Source: an uncultured Collinsella sp.
Lineage (GTDB): Bacteria; Actinomycetota; Coriobacteriia; Coriobacteriales; Coriobacteriaceae
Direction of reading: 5' to 3'
NCBI GenBank assembly: GCA_959018755.1
Contig: CAUEMA010000025.1
Location: 1-19,833, forward strand
DNA: 19,833 nt
Part shown: positions 8,014 to 15,893 of the stretch, piece by piece
Layout: every line of letters starts with the position of its first letter
Position numbering within the stretch: the first letter of the stretch is position 1
The notes under the pieces: generated by a model
Database searches by the model: none
What the model was told of the DNA's origin: nothing
Seen by the model: the letters and a program-made list of their open reading frames with translations, nothing else
Program-made: the position numbers and the translations under genes

Positions 8014-9456
8014 ATGGACCAGACCGTACCCGCATACGCCGCCGAGGTGGCCGATTACGGGCGCAGCCGCGACCCCGAGCCGGGCGAAGGCGCGCTCGTT
8101 AAGAACGTGCGTCCCGAATCGCCCGCATGGGATGTGGGTATCGAGCCGGGCATGCGCGTGCTTACGGTCAACGGCGAGCAGCTGACCGATATGATCGTGT
8201 GGCTCTGGGAGGCAGACGACGACACCGTCGACCTCGAGGTTCTCGACCCGCGCGACAACAGCGTCACCCCCGTGGAGCTCGACCGTTTTCCCGGCGAGGA
8301 TTGGGGCCTTGAGTTCGACGGCCCCATCTTTGACGGCATGCGCACCTGCGTCAACGCCTGCGTGTTCTGCTTTATGACCATGCTACCCAAGGGCGGTCGC
8401 TCCACGCTCTACATTCGCGACGACGACTACCGCCTGAGCTTTTTGCAGGGCAACTTTGTCACGCTCACGAACCTCTCCGACGAGGACGTGCAAAACGTCA
8501 TCGACCGTAACATGAGCCCCATGAACGTGTCGGTCCACGCCGTAAGCCCCGACATCCGCCGCCGCATGATGGGCCGCAACGCCCAGCGCGGCATGGACGT
8601 GCTCGAGGCCATCATGGCCGCCGGCATCGAGATTCACGCACAGATTGTGCTGTGCCCCGGCATGAACGACGGCGAGGAGCTGGAAAAAACCCTGCGCTTT
8701 TGCGAGGAGCACGAGCAGATCACGAGTCTGGGCATCGTGCCGCTCGGTTTTACCAAGCATCAGAACCGTTTTAGCTGGTCCTACAGCGACAAGCCCGAGC
8801 TGGCGCGCGAGACTATCGCCATGATCCGGCCCTTCCAGGACCGTGCGTACGAGCGCTTTGGCCGCCACACCTTCCAGATGAGCGACGAGTTCTATCTGGA
8901 CGCCGGCATCGATCCTCCCGAGGCAGACTTTTACGACGGTTACCCGCAGTACTACGACGGCATCGGCATGATCCGCTCGTATCTGGACGAGACCGACGAC
9001 GTGCTTGCCGCCGACGCCGAGCGTCTGGCCCGCGTCCGCGCTGGCATCGCCGAGCGCAACCAGCGCTTTCTGTGCCTCTCCGGCGCCAGCGCGCGCGACA
9101 CCGTGGCGCGCTTCGTGGAGTCGCCGCATGGTCTCGGCGGCACCGTCACAGCCATCAAGAACCGCTACTTTGGCGGCAACGTGGACGTGACCGGCCTCAT
9201 CGTCGCGTGTGACATTCTGGAGCAGCTGCCCCAAGATCTGTCGGGGGTTATGCTCTTTGTGCCTAAGCTCATGTTCAACGCTGACGGCATGACGCTTGAC
9301 GAGTATCATCGTGACGATTTACTCGCAAGCCTTACCAGTCGCGGCGCCGAGGTTCATGTGGTGTCGACCATGCCGCATGAGCTGCTCGATACCCTGGAGC
9401 ACATCCTTGGCATTGTGCCTGCCGACTCTAACACTTCCACTGACCCTACCCATTAA
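8014..9456 (+). CDS. PDZ, radical SAM and DUF512 domain protein
   Basis: The protein begins with a PDZ-like domain (VRPESPAWDVGIEPGMRVLTVNG, split here by family convention at about residues 28-60). A radical-SAM-like core has the cluster motif Cys112, Cys116 and Cys119 in CVNACVFCF. The DUF512 domain forms the C-terminal third and includes GGTVTAIKNRYFGGNVDVTG. It is a widespread family of unknown reaction, normally next to der in Gram-positive bacteria, as here. I begin it at ATG 8014 (480 residues), 2 nt after ispH. AAGGAG lies 14 nt upstream, a long spacing, so coupling to ispH is likely. Longer in-frame starts run through ispH and would add a protein segment with no resemblance to the family. 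Confidence 0.9.
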   Translation: MDQTVPAYAAEVADYGRSRDPEPGEGALVKNVRPESPAWDVGIEPGMRVLTVNGEQLTDMIVWLWEADDDTVDLEVLDPRDNSVTPVELDRFPGEDWGLEFDGPIFDGMRTCVNACVFCFMTMLPKGGRSTLYIRDDDYRLSFLQGNFVTLTNLSDEDVQNVIDRNMSPMNVSVHAVSPDIRRRMMGRNAQRGMDVLEAIMAAGIEIHAQIVLCPGMNDGEELEKTLRFCEEHEQITSLGIVPLGFTKHQNRFSWSYSDKPELARETIAMIRPFQDRAYERFGRHTFQMSDEFYLDAGIDPPEADFYDGYPQYYDGIGMIRSYLDETDDVLAADAERLARVRAGIAERNQRFLCLSGASARDTVARFVESPHGLGGTVTAIKNRYFGGNVDVTGLIVACDILEQLPQDLSGVMLFVPKLMFNADGMTLDEYHRDDLLASLTSRGAEVHVVSTMPHELLDTLEHILGIVPADSNTSTDPTH

Positions 9457-9466
9457 AGGAGTGCAG

Positions 9467-10801
9467 ATGAAACCTATCGTCGCCGTCGTCGGACGCCCCA
9501 ACGTGGGCAAGTCCACGCTCGTTAACCGCCTGGCCCAGACCTCGGACGCCATCGTCCATGAGTCCCGCGGCGTCACGCGCGACCGCTCGTACCACACGGC
9601 CGATTGGAACGGCCGCGAGTTCACCATCGTCGACACGGGCGGTATTGAGCCGCTCAAGAGCGACGACGTCTTTGCCACGTCCATCCGCGACCAGGCGCTC
9701 GCCGCCGCCGAGGAAGCCGCCGTCATCCTGTTTGTGGTCGACGGTCGCACCGGTGTCACCGAGGAGGACGAGTCGGTCGCCCGCATGCTCAAGCGCTCCG
9801 ACAAACCGGTCTTTTTGCTGGTAAACAAGCTCGACAACCCCGATCGCGAGAACGACAACATCTGGGAGTTCTATTCGCTCGGCATCGGCGAGCCCACGCC
9901 GCTTTCGGCCCTGCACGGCCACGGAACGGGCGATCTGCTCGACGACATCGTGGCCCTGCTTCCGGAGGAAGAGGATGAGATCGCTGACGAATTCCCCGAC
10001 GCGCTGAACGTAGCCATTATCGGCCGCCCCAACGCCGGCAAGTCCTCGCTGTTCAACCGCATCCTGGGCGCCGACCGCTCCATCGTGTCGAACATCGCCG
10101 GCACCACGCGCGACGCCATCGACACGGTCGTCGAGCGTAACGGCAAGCACTACCGCATGGTCGACACCGCGGGTATCCGCAAGAAGAGCACCGTCTACGA
10201 GAACATCGAGTACTACTCCATGGTCCGCGGCCTGCGCGCCATCGACCGCGCCGACGTGGCACTGCTCGTCGTCGATGCCTCCGTGGGCGTTACCGAGCAG
10301 GACCAGAAGGTCATGGGCCTCGCCATCGAGCGCGGCTGCGCCATCGTGGTACTGCTCAACAAGTGGGACCTGCTCGACGACGACCGCAAGCGCGAGGCCT
10401 GCATGGAAACCGTCGACCGCCGTCTGGGCGTCATGGCTCCCTGGGCCCAGTACCTGCGCATCTCGGCCCTGACCGGCCGCAGTATCGAGAAGATCTGGGC
10501 GATGGTCGACGCCGCCGAGAAGACGCGTTCTCAAAAGATCTCCACCTCGCGCCTCAACACGTTCCTCACCGATCTGCGCGAGTTCGGCCACACCGTGGTG
10601 GACGGCAAGCGCCGCCTGCGCATGCACTACGTGACTCAGACGGGTGTCAACCCGCCGACGTTCACGTTCTTCGTCAACCACAGCGACCTGGTCAACGACA
10701 CCTACCAGCGCTACGTGGAGAACCGCATGCGCTCGACCTTCGACTTCGCCGGTACGCCCATTCGACTCTTCTTTAGGAAGAAGGAGCAAAAGGATGCTTA
10801 A
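9467..10801 (+). CDS. der: Ribosome biogenesis GTPase Der (EngA)
   Basis: Der is an essential GTPase with two G domains in tandem, acting in 50S subunit assembly. The first domain has GRPNVGKST at residues 9-17, DTGG and NKLD. The second has GRPNAGKSS from 186, DTAG and NKWD. A KH-like RNA-binding domain occupies about 355-444. The length of 444 residues is normal. AAAGGAG shortly before ATG 9467 fixes the start and rejects the longer frame from 9296, which runs antiparallel to no known domain. The gene ends in an 8-nt overlap with plsY, whose ribosome binding site is inside the last der codons. Confidence 0.97.
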   Translation: MKPIVAVVGRPNVGKSTLVNRLAQTSDAIVHESRGVTRDRSYHTADWNGREFTIVDTGGIEPLKSDDVFATSIRDQALAAAEEAAVILFVVDGRTGVTEEDESVARMLKRSDKPVFLLVNKLDNPDRENDNIWEFYSLGIGEPTPLSALHGHGTGDLLDDIVALLPEEEDEIADEFPDALNVAIIGRPNAGKSSLFNRILGADRSIVSNIAGTTRDAIDTVVERNGKHYRMVDTAGIRKKSTVYENIEYYSMVRGLRAIDRADVALLVVDASVGVTEQDQKVMGLAIERGCAIVVLLNKWDLLDDDRKREACMETVDRRLGVMAPWAQYLRISALTGRSIEKIWAMVDAAEKTRSQKISTSRLNTFLTDLREFGHTVVDGKRRLRMHYVTQTGVNPPTFTFFVNHSDLVNDTYQRYVENRMRSTFDFAGTPIRLFFRKKEQKDA

Positions 10802-11477
10802 TCCGATTCTGCTGACCGCCATCTGCGCCGTGGTCTCGTTCTTTATCGGAGCGATTCCGTTTGGCCTGATCTTAGGCCGCGTGTTCAATCACACGGACAT
10901 TCGCAAGGCGGGCTCCGGCAACATCGGCACCACCAACGCGCTGCGCGTGGCCGGCCCCAAAGTGGCCGCGCTCACGCTGCTGTGCGATTGCCTTAAGGGC
11001 GCTATCTGTGTCATCATCGCGCGCCCGCTCATTGCGAGCGTGGGCTTTGGCTTCCCCGTGAGTATCATGGCCCCCGGCGCCGCCGGCGACTGGATGCTCG
11101 GCGTCATCTGCCTGGCAGCCGTATGGGGTCATATCTTCTCGCCTTACCTTAACTTCCACGGCGGCAAGGGCATCGCCGTGGGCCTGGGTGTGATCCTTGC
11201 CTGGTACTGGCCCATTGGCCTGTCGCTGCTGGGCATGTTTATCGTGGCCGTCGCCATCACCAAGTACGTGTCGGTCGGCTCGCTTGCCGCCGCCATCGGC
11301 CTTCCCATCGCTGCCTGCGCGGTCTTTCCGTACAGCAGTCTGGGCCTCAAGTTTTGCATGGCGATGATCGGCATCACCGTGGTGTGGGCCCATCGCTCAA
11401 ATATTCAAAAGCTCATGGCCGGTAAGGAGTCCAAGCTCTCGTTTACCAAGCGCGTCACCGTGCCCGACGATAAGTAG
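10794..11477 (+). CDS. plsY: Glycerol-3-phosphate acyltransferase PlsY
   Basis: PlsY is an integral membrane enzyme that transfers an acyl group from acyl-phosphate to glycerol-3-phosphate, giving lysophosphatidate. The three conserved blocks are present: GSGNIGTTNALR, NFHGGKGIAVGLG and AHRSNIQKLMAGKE. About five hydrophobic helices can be seen. The 227 residues include a slightly longer loop (about residues 80-100) than compact relatives. The start at ATG 10794 has AAGGAG at 10781-10786, within the end of der. gpsA, which supplies the glycerol-3-phosphate substrate, follows after 9 nt. PlsX, which makes the acyl-phosphate, is not in the window. Confidence 0.95.
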   Translation: MLNPILLTAICAVVSFFIGAIPFGLILGRVFNHTDIRKAGSGNIGTTNALRVAGPKVAALTLLCDCLKGAICVIIARPLIASVGFGFPVSIMAPGAAGDWMLGVICLAAVWGHIFSPYLNFHGGKGIAVGLGVILAWYWPIGLSLLGMFIVAVAITKYVSVGSLAAAIGLPIAACAVFPYSSLGLKFCMAMIGITVVWAHRSNIQKLMAGKESKLSFTKRVTVPDDK

Positions 11478-11486
11478 GAGAGAGTC

Positions 11487-12494
11487 ATGAATGTTGCGCT
11501 GATTGGCTCCGGCTCCTGGGGAACCGCCGTCGCCGGCCTCGCCGCCGCGCGAGCCGAGCGCGTGACCATGTGGGCCCATAGTGAGCAAACGGCCGCCGGC
11601 ATCAACGCCGAGCACCGCAACCCCCGCTATCTGGTGGACTACGAGCTGCCAGAAAACGTTTTCGCCACGACGGAGCTTGCCCAGGCGCTCGACAGCGCCG
11701 TGGCCATCATCTTTGCCGTTCCTTCGACGCACCTTCGCAGCGTGTGCCATCAGGCGGCACCGTTTATCGCGGACGAGACGCCGGTCCTGTGCCTCACCAA
11801 GGGCATTGAGCCCGAGTCCGGCCTGCTCATGAGCGAGGTCATCGCCAGCGAGATCGGAAACGAGTCGCGCGTGGCGGCGCTTTCGGGCCCCAACCATGCC
11901 GAGGAGATCTGCCGCGGCGGGCTTTCGGCCGCCGTCATTGCCAGCGAAGACCAGCAGGTAGGGGAGACCTTCAAGGATTTGCTCCTGTCCACGGCCTTCC
12001 GCATCTACCTATCGCAGGACATGACCGGCGTCGAGGTCTGCGGCGCTATGAAAAACGTCATCGCCATCGTGTGCGGCATTTCCGCCGGCTCGGGCGCGGG
12101 CGACAACACGCTCGCCCTCATCATGACGCGCGGTCTGGCCGAGATCAGCCGCCTGGTACATGCCCGCGGCGGGCAGGCCATGACCTGTATGGGGCTTGCC
12201 GGCATGGGCGACCTTATCGCCACCTGCACCTCGGAGCATTCGCGCAACCGCACCTTTGGCTACGAGTTTGCCCACGGCGTGTCGCTCGATGAGTACCAGG
12301 CGCGCACGCATATGGTGGTCGAGGGTGCCGTCGCGGCCCGCAGCGTCAGCGAACTCGCCCGCTCACTGGGTGTAGACATTCCGCTCACCTTTGCCGTGGA
12401 GCAAACGCTCTACAACGGTGTTACTTTGGATAGGGCGCTCGAGATCCTTACCAACCGCGTCCCTTCACAAGAGTTCTACGGACTCACCGACTAG
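11487..12494 (+). CDS. gpsA: Glycerol-3-phosphate dehydrogenase (NAD(P)+)
   Basis: GpsA reduces dihydroxyacetone phosphate to glycerol-3-phosphate, the backbone of membrane lipids. The N-terminal Rossmann motif GSGSWGTA spans residues 7-14. The catalytic Lys is residue 189 in EVCGAMKNVIAI. GDLIATC and SRNRTFG are typical of the C-terminal domain. The length of 335 residues is standard. AGGAGAG before ATG 11487 supports the start. It directly follows plsY, so substrate and enzyme production are linked. It comes before rpe with an 18-nt gap, the longest within the cmk-coaBC run. Confidence 0.97.
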   Translation: MNVALIGSGSWGTAVAGLAAARAERVTMWAHSEQTAAGINAEHRNPRYLVDYELPENVFATTELAQALDSAVAIIFAVPSTHLRSVCHQAAPFIADETPVLCLTKGIEPESGLLMSEVIASEIGNESRVAALSGPNHAEEICRGGLSAAVIASEDQQVGETFKDLLLSTAFRIYLSQDMTGVEVCGAMKNVIAIVCGISAGSGAGDNTLALIMTRGLAEISRLVHARGGQAMTCMGLAGMGDLIATCTSEHSRNRTFGYEFAHGVSLDEYQARTHMVVEGAVAARSVSELARSLGVDIPLTFAVEQTLYNGVTLDRALEILTNRVPSQEFYGLTD

Positions 12495-12512
12495 CGCAGA
12501 AAGGCTTCTACC

Positions 12513-13184
12513 ATGGGTTCCATCAAAATCGCTCCGTCCGTCCTTTCGGCCGACATGGCCAACCTCAAGGGCGAGCTCGACAAGATCGCCGGTGCCGACT
12601 ACGTGCACTTCGACGTAATGGACGGCCACTTTACCGGCAACCTCACCTTTGGCGTCGACATCCTCAAGGCCGTCAAGCGCTCCACCGATGTTCCGGTCGA
12701 TGCGCATCTGATGGTGTCGAACCCCGACGAGACGGTCGATTGGTACGCCGATGCCGGCGCCGATATGATCACCGTGCACTACGAGGCCTCCACGCACCTG
12801 CACCGCACGCTCACCCACCTGCAGCAGCGCGGCGTCAAGGCCGGCGTGGTGCTCAACCCCGCCACCCCCGTTTGCGTGCTCGAGAGCATTATCGATGTCG
12901 TCGACATGGTGCTGTTGATGAGCGTGAACCCCGGCTTTGGCGGCCAGAGCTTTATCCCGGGCACTATCGCGAAGCTGCATGAGCTCAAGGCCATGTGCGA
13001 GCGCCACGGTGTGTCGCCCCTCATCGAGGTCGACGGTGGCGTCTCTTCCAAGAACATCGCCGAGGTTGTCAAGGCCGGCGCCAATGTGCTCGTGGCCGGC
13101 TCCGCCGTATTTAAATCCGAAGATCCCGCTGCCGAGGTTGCACTGCTGCAAAAGCTGGGCAACGAGGCCGCACAGGAGGCATAA
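12513..13184 (+). CDS. rpe: Ribulose-phosphate 3-epimerase
   Basis: This TIM-barrel enzyme interconverts ribulose-5-phosphate and xylulose-5-phosphate in the pentose phosphate pathway. Metal ligands are visible at His32 and Asp34 (VHFDVMDG), His65 (VDAHLMV) and Asp174 (EVDGGV). The phosphate-binding region is preceded by MSVNPGFGGQSFI, a family signature. Length 223 is normal. AGAAAGG lies upstream of ATG 12513. The placement between gpsA and the cysteine desulfurase has no obvious metabolic reason beyond co-transcription. Confidence 0.97.
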   Translation: MGSIKIAPSVLSADMANLKGELDKIAGADYVHFDVMDGHFTGNLTFGVDILKAVKRSTDVPVDAHLMVSNPDETVDWYADAGADMITVHYEASTHLHRTLTHLQQRGVKAGVVLNPATPVCVLESIIDVVDMVLLMSVNPGFGGQSFIPGTIAKLHELKAMCERHGVSPLIEVDGGVSSKNIAEVVKAGANVLVAGSAVFKSEDPAAEVALLQKLGNEAAQEA

Positions 13185-13190
13185 ACCCTT

Positions 13191-14369
13191 ATGACCGCAG
13201 GTCAAAACCGCATACCCGTGAATCTTGACTATGCCGCCTCGACGCCCATGCGCGCCGAGGCGCTCCTTGCGCAGCGCGAGTACGACGACAGCGAGCTTGC
13301 CGGCGTCAACCCCAACTCGCTGCACTCTCTCGGCCGCAAGGCTGCCGCGCGTCTGGAGGTTGCACGTCGCGAGATCGCCCGCAGCTTTGGCGCACGCCTC
13401 CGCCCGTCCGAGATTGTACTGACCAACGGCGGCACCGAAGCCAACCAGCTGGCGCTGCTCGGTCTTGCCGAGGGCGCCCGTCAGCGCGATCGCAAGCGCG
13501 ATCGTGTAATCGTTTCGGCCATCGAGCACGATTCGATTCTGGACAACCTGCCGCTGCTGCGTGCCGCCGGCTTTACCGTCGACCTAGTGCAGCCCTGCCG
13601 CATGGGCTACATTGAGCCTGCCACGCTTATCGAGCTGCTAGGCGACGACGTGGCGCTCGTGAGCATTATGGTCGCCAACAACGAGACCGGCGTGGTGCAG
13701 CCCATCCGCGAGCTGGCCGCCGCCGCACATGCTGCCGGCGCCCTGTTCCACACCGATGCCATCCAGGGCTATCTGCATATTCCGCTCGATGTCACCGAGC
13801 TGGGCGTCGATGCCATGTCCGTTGCCGCGCATAAGATCGGCGGCCCTGTGGCATCCGGCGCGCTCTACCTTAAGAACCGCACGCCGCTGCGCCCCCGAAT
13901 CTTTGGAGGTGGACAGGAAGCCGGACGACGTGCCGGCACGCAGGACCTGCGCACGCAGCTCGCCTTTGCCGCTGCCGCCCGCACGCTGGCTCCCCATGTG
14001 GCCCAGGAGCGTGCGACGCTGCAGGCCTTATCCGACAAGCTCTACGCCACGCTTACGGCCCATCCGCGCATTCACGCCACGATGGGCGACTATGCGCATG
14101 CCGACCGTCTGCCCGGCATGGTATCGATCTACATTGACGGCATGGACTCCGAGGAGCTCATCATCAAGCTCGACGCCGCCGGCTTTGAGGTGTCGGCAGG
14201 CTCGGCATGCTCGAGCGGCAGCATGGACCCCAGCCACGTGCTCAGCGCCATGGGCATCGGTCGCGAGCAGGCATTGGGAGCACTGCGCATTTCCTTTGAT
14301 GACCGCGTGAATCCGAGCGATCTGGACGAGTTCGCCCAAACGCTGCTCTCGATCGTGGGTGCCGCATGA
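13191..14369 (+). CDS. Cysteine desulfurase (NifS/IscS family)
   Basis: This PLP enzyme takes sulfur from cysteine as a persulfide for Fe-S clusters or tRNA thiolation. The PLP Lys is residue 215 in AAHKIGGP, following HTDAIQGY. The active Cys is residue 340 in SAGSACSSG, the form seen in NifS/IscS (group I) enzymes. NGGTEANQLAL is the N-terminal cofactor region. At 392 residues the length is normal. AGGAGG at 13174-13179 precedes ATG 13191 by 11 nt. Its last bases overlap the next gene as ATGA. No scaffold (IscU/SufU) or thiolase partner lies nearby, so the sulfur acceptor is unknown and I give no symbol. Confidence 0.92.
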   Translation: MTAGQNRIPVNLDYAASTPMRAEALLAQREYDDSELAGVNPNSLHSLGRKAAARLEVARREIARSFGARLRPSEIVLTNGGTEANQLALLGLAEGARQRDRKRDRVIVSAIEHDSILDNLPLLRAAGFTVDLVQPCRMGYIEPATLIELLGDDVALVSIMVANNETGVVQPIRELAAAAHAAGALFHTDAIQGYLHIPLDVTELGVDAMSVAAHKIGGPVASGALYLKNRTPLRPRIFGGGQEAGRRAGTQDLRTQLAFAAAARTLAPHVAQERATLQALSDKLYATLTAHPRIHATMGDYAHADRLPGMVSIYIDGMDSEELIIKLDAAGFEVSAGSACSSGSMDPSHVLSAMGIGREQALGALRISFDDRVNPSDLDEFAQTLLSIVGAA

Positions 14370-15175
14370 TCGTCGCCGAGCTTGAGCGCGCGCTGCTGGC
14401 ACGCTATCCCAAGGCGGACGCCGAGGGCTGGGATCACGTAGGACTCTCCGTTGGCGATCCGGCCGCGGAGATCACCGGCGTTGCCTGCGCACTCGATGTG
14501 ACCGAGGCTAATGTTCGCCGCGCCCAAGAAGCAAGTGCCAACGTGCTGCTGACGCATCATCCCATATACATCAAGGCACCCGAGGCGTTTTGTCCGGCGG
14601 ATGCCACGCGTCCCCAGTGCAGCGCGGCGCTCTATGAGGCGGCCCGATGCGGCGTGAGCATTATCTCGCTCCACACCAACCTGGACCGCTCGCACGAAGC
14701 CCGCCTCTGCCTGAGCGAGCTGCTGGGTGCCGCACCCGTGAGCTCACTGGAGCACGCGGACAACCCCGAAGCCACTGGCCTGGGCGCACTTGCAACGCTC
14801 AACGACCCGTGCACGCTGCGCGATCTTGCCACCCGTGCTGCCACGGCCTTCGGCAGCGACCCGCGCGTATGGGGTGAAGCCGAGCACCCGTGCCGAACCG
14901 TCGCCATTTTGGGCGGCTCCCTGGGCGACTTTGGAGAGCTCACCATCGCCGCGGGCGCAGATGTCATCGTAACCGGCGAGGCGGGCTACCACGTGGCGCA
15001 AGACCTTGCCTTGCGCGGGCTGCCGGTGATTCTGCTCGGGCACGACCGCTCCGAAGAGCCGTTCGTGGATATCTTGATGAACTCTGCAGTTGACGCTGGG
15101 GTCGACCCCCGTCATACGATTAAGATACTGAACCCTTGCCAATGGTGGACTGTGACAAAAGGAGAGAACTTATGA
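14366..15175 (+). CDS. Nif3-like dinuclear metal center protein (DUF34)
   Basis: This belongs to the Nif3/DUF34 family, often annotated GTP cyclohydrolase 1 type 2 homolog, whose actual role is unsettled. Metal ligands can be read at His64 and His65 (THHPIY), Asp107 (HTNLD), and His226 and Glu230 (GHDRSEE). It starts with GWDHVGLSVGDP, like other members. At 269 residues it matches the short form without the middle PII-like insert. The start overlaps the desulfurase stop by 4 nt (ATGA). The end overlaps the zinc-ribbon gene the same way. A Nif3 gene directly before a zinc-ribbon gene is common in Gram-positive and other bacteria. Confidence 0.9.
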   Translation: MIVAELERALLARYPKADAEGWDHVGLSVGDPAAEITGVACALDVTEANVRRAQEASANVLLTHHPIYIKAPEAFCPADATRPQCSAALYEAARCGVSIISLHTNLDRSHEARLCLSELLGAAPVSSLEHADNPEATGLGALATLNDPCTLRDLATRAATAFGSDPRVWGEAEHPCRTVAILGGSLGDFGELTIAAGADVIVTGEAGYHVAQDLALRGLPVILLGHDRSEEPFVDILMNSAVDAGVDPRHTIKILNPCQWWTVTKGENL

Positions 15176-15891
15176 GCGCCGGCGCTACGCTACTCAAGCT
15201 GCAACAGATCGATTTGGAGCTCGCCCGCAACAAGAGCGAACTTGCCAATATGCCGGAGCTCAAGGAGCTCGCTTCCAAGCGAAAGACCTATGTGAAGCTT
15301 AAGTCCGAGATGACCAAGCTCTACGCCCAGCGCAAGGATCTGGACATTGAGCTCGACGATCTCAACACCACCGAGATTCAGACCAACAACGCCATCGAGG
15401 CCGCCAAGAAGCGCCACGTGGACGGCTCCGACTACCGCGAGGTTCAGGACCTGGAGAACGAGCTCGCCACCCTGGCCAAGCGCTTGGACAAGATCGAGCA
15501 CACCCGCAAGGACGTCGTCGTCGCCCATAAGGAAGCGCTTGACCGAGAGGCTCGCGCGCAGGCCATCATCGCCAAGTTCGAGGAGGGCGTGAAGGCCGAT
15601 ACCAAGGCTGCCCGCGCCAAGGCTGCCAATCTGCAGGCTCAGATCGATGCCGCCACCAAGGAGCGCACCGCCCTTGCCGCCACGCTGCCGACCGACGTGC
15701 TCACCGATTACGAACGTCTGCTCAAGCAGTTCCGCGGCCTGGCCGTCGAGACCATCAAGGGCAACATCCCCACGGTCTGCCACACCGCGCTGCAGGCATC
15801 GTCCATGAGCGACCTCAACCACGACGGTAGCGAGATTACGCACTGCCCGTACTGCCACCGCCTCCTGGTACTCCCGAGCAAGGAAGCCTAG
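15172..15891 (+). CDS. Coiled-coil protein with C-terminal zinc-ribbon (C4-type family, CdsZ-like)
   Basis: The N-terminal 180 or so residues form a long charged coiled coil. The rest is a zinc-ribbon-like end. The family (sometimes called DUF164, or CdsZ and FlgZ in other bacteria) is a nucleic-acid- or partner-binding adaptor with no settled role here. In this copy the second knuckle is intact (Cys225 and Cys228 in THCPYCHRLL). In the first knuckle only Cys203 is left; the position three residues before it, usually Cys, is Pro200. ATG 15172, preceded by AAAAGGAGAG at 15157-15166, is a better start than the ATG at 15136. It overlaps the Nif3-like gene by ATGA, and coaBC starts 2 nt after it. 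Confidence 0.88.
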   Translation: MSAGATLLKLQQIDLELARNKSELANMPELKELASKRKTYVKLKSEMTKLYAQRKDLDIELDDLNTTEIQTNNAIEAAKKRHVDGSDYREVQDLENELATLAKRLDKIEHTRKDVVVAHKEALDREARAQAIIAKFEEGVKADTKAARAKAANLQAQIDAATKERTALAATLPTDVLTDYERLLKQFRGLAVETIKGNIPTVCHTALQASSMSDLNHDGSEITHCPYCHRLLVLPSKEA

Positions 15892-15893
15892 CG

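Noticed and set aside
9446..10888. 480-codon minus-strand frame opposite der
   Set aside because: It lies antisense to a strongly conserved GTPase and has the same biased composition as other shadow frames.
12465..13529. 354-codon minus-strand frame opposite rpe and the desulfurase
   Set aside because: Antisense shadow of two genes with all catalytic residues intact.
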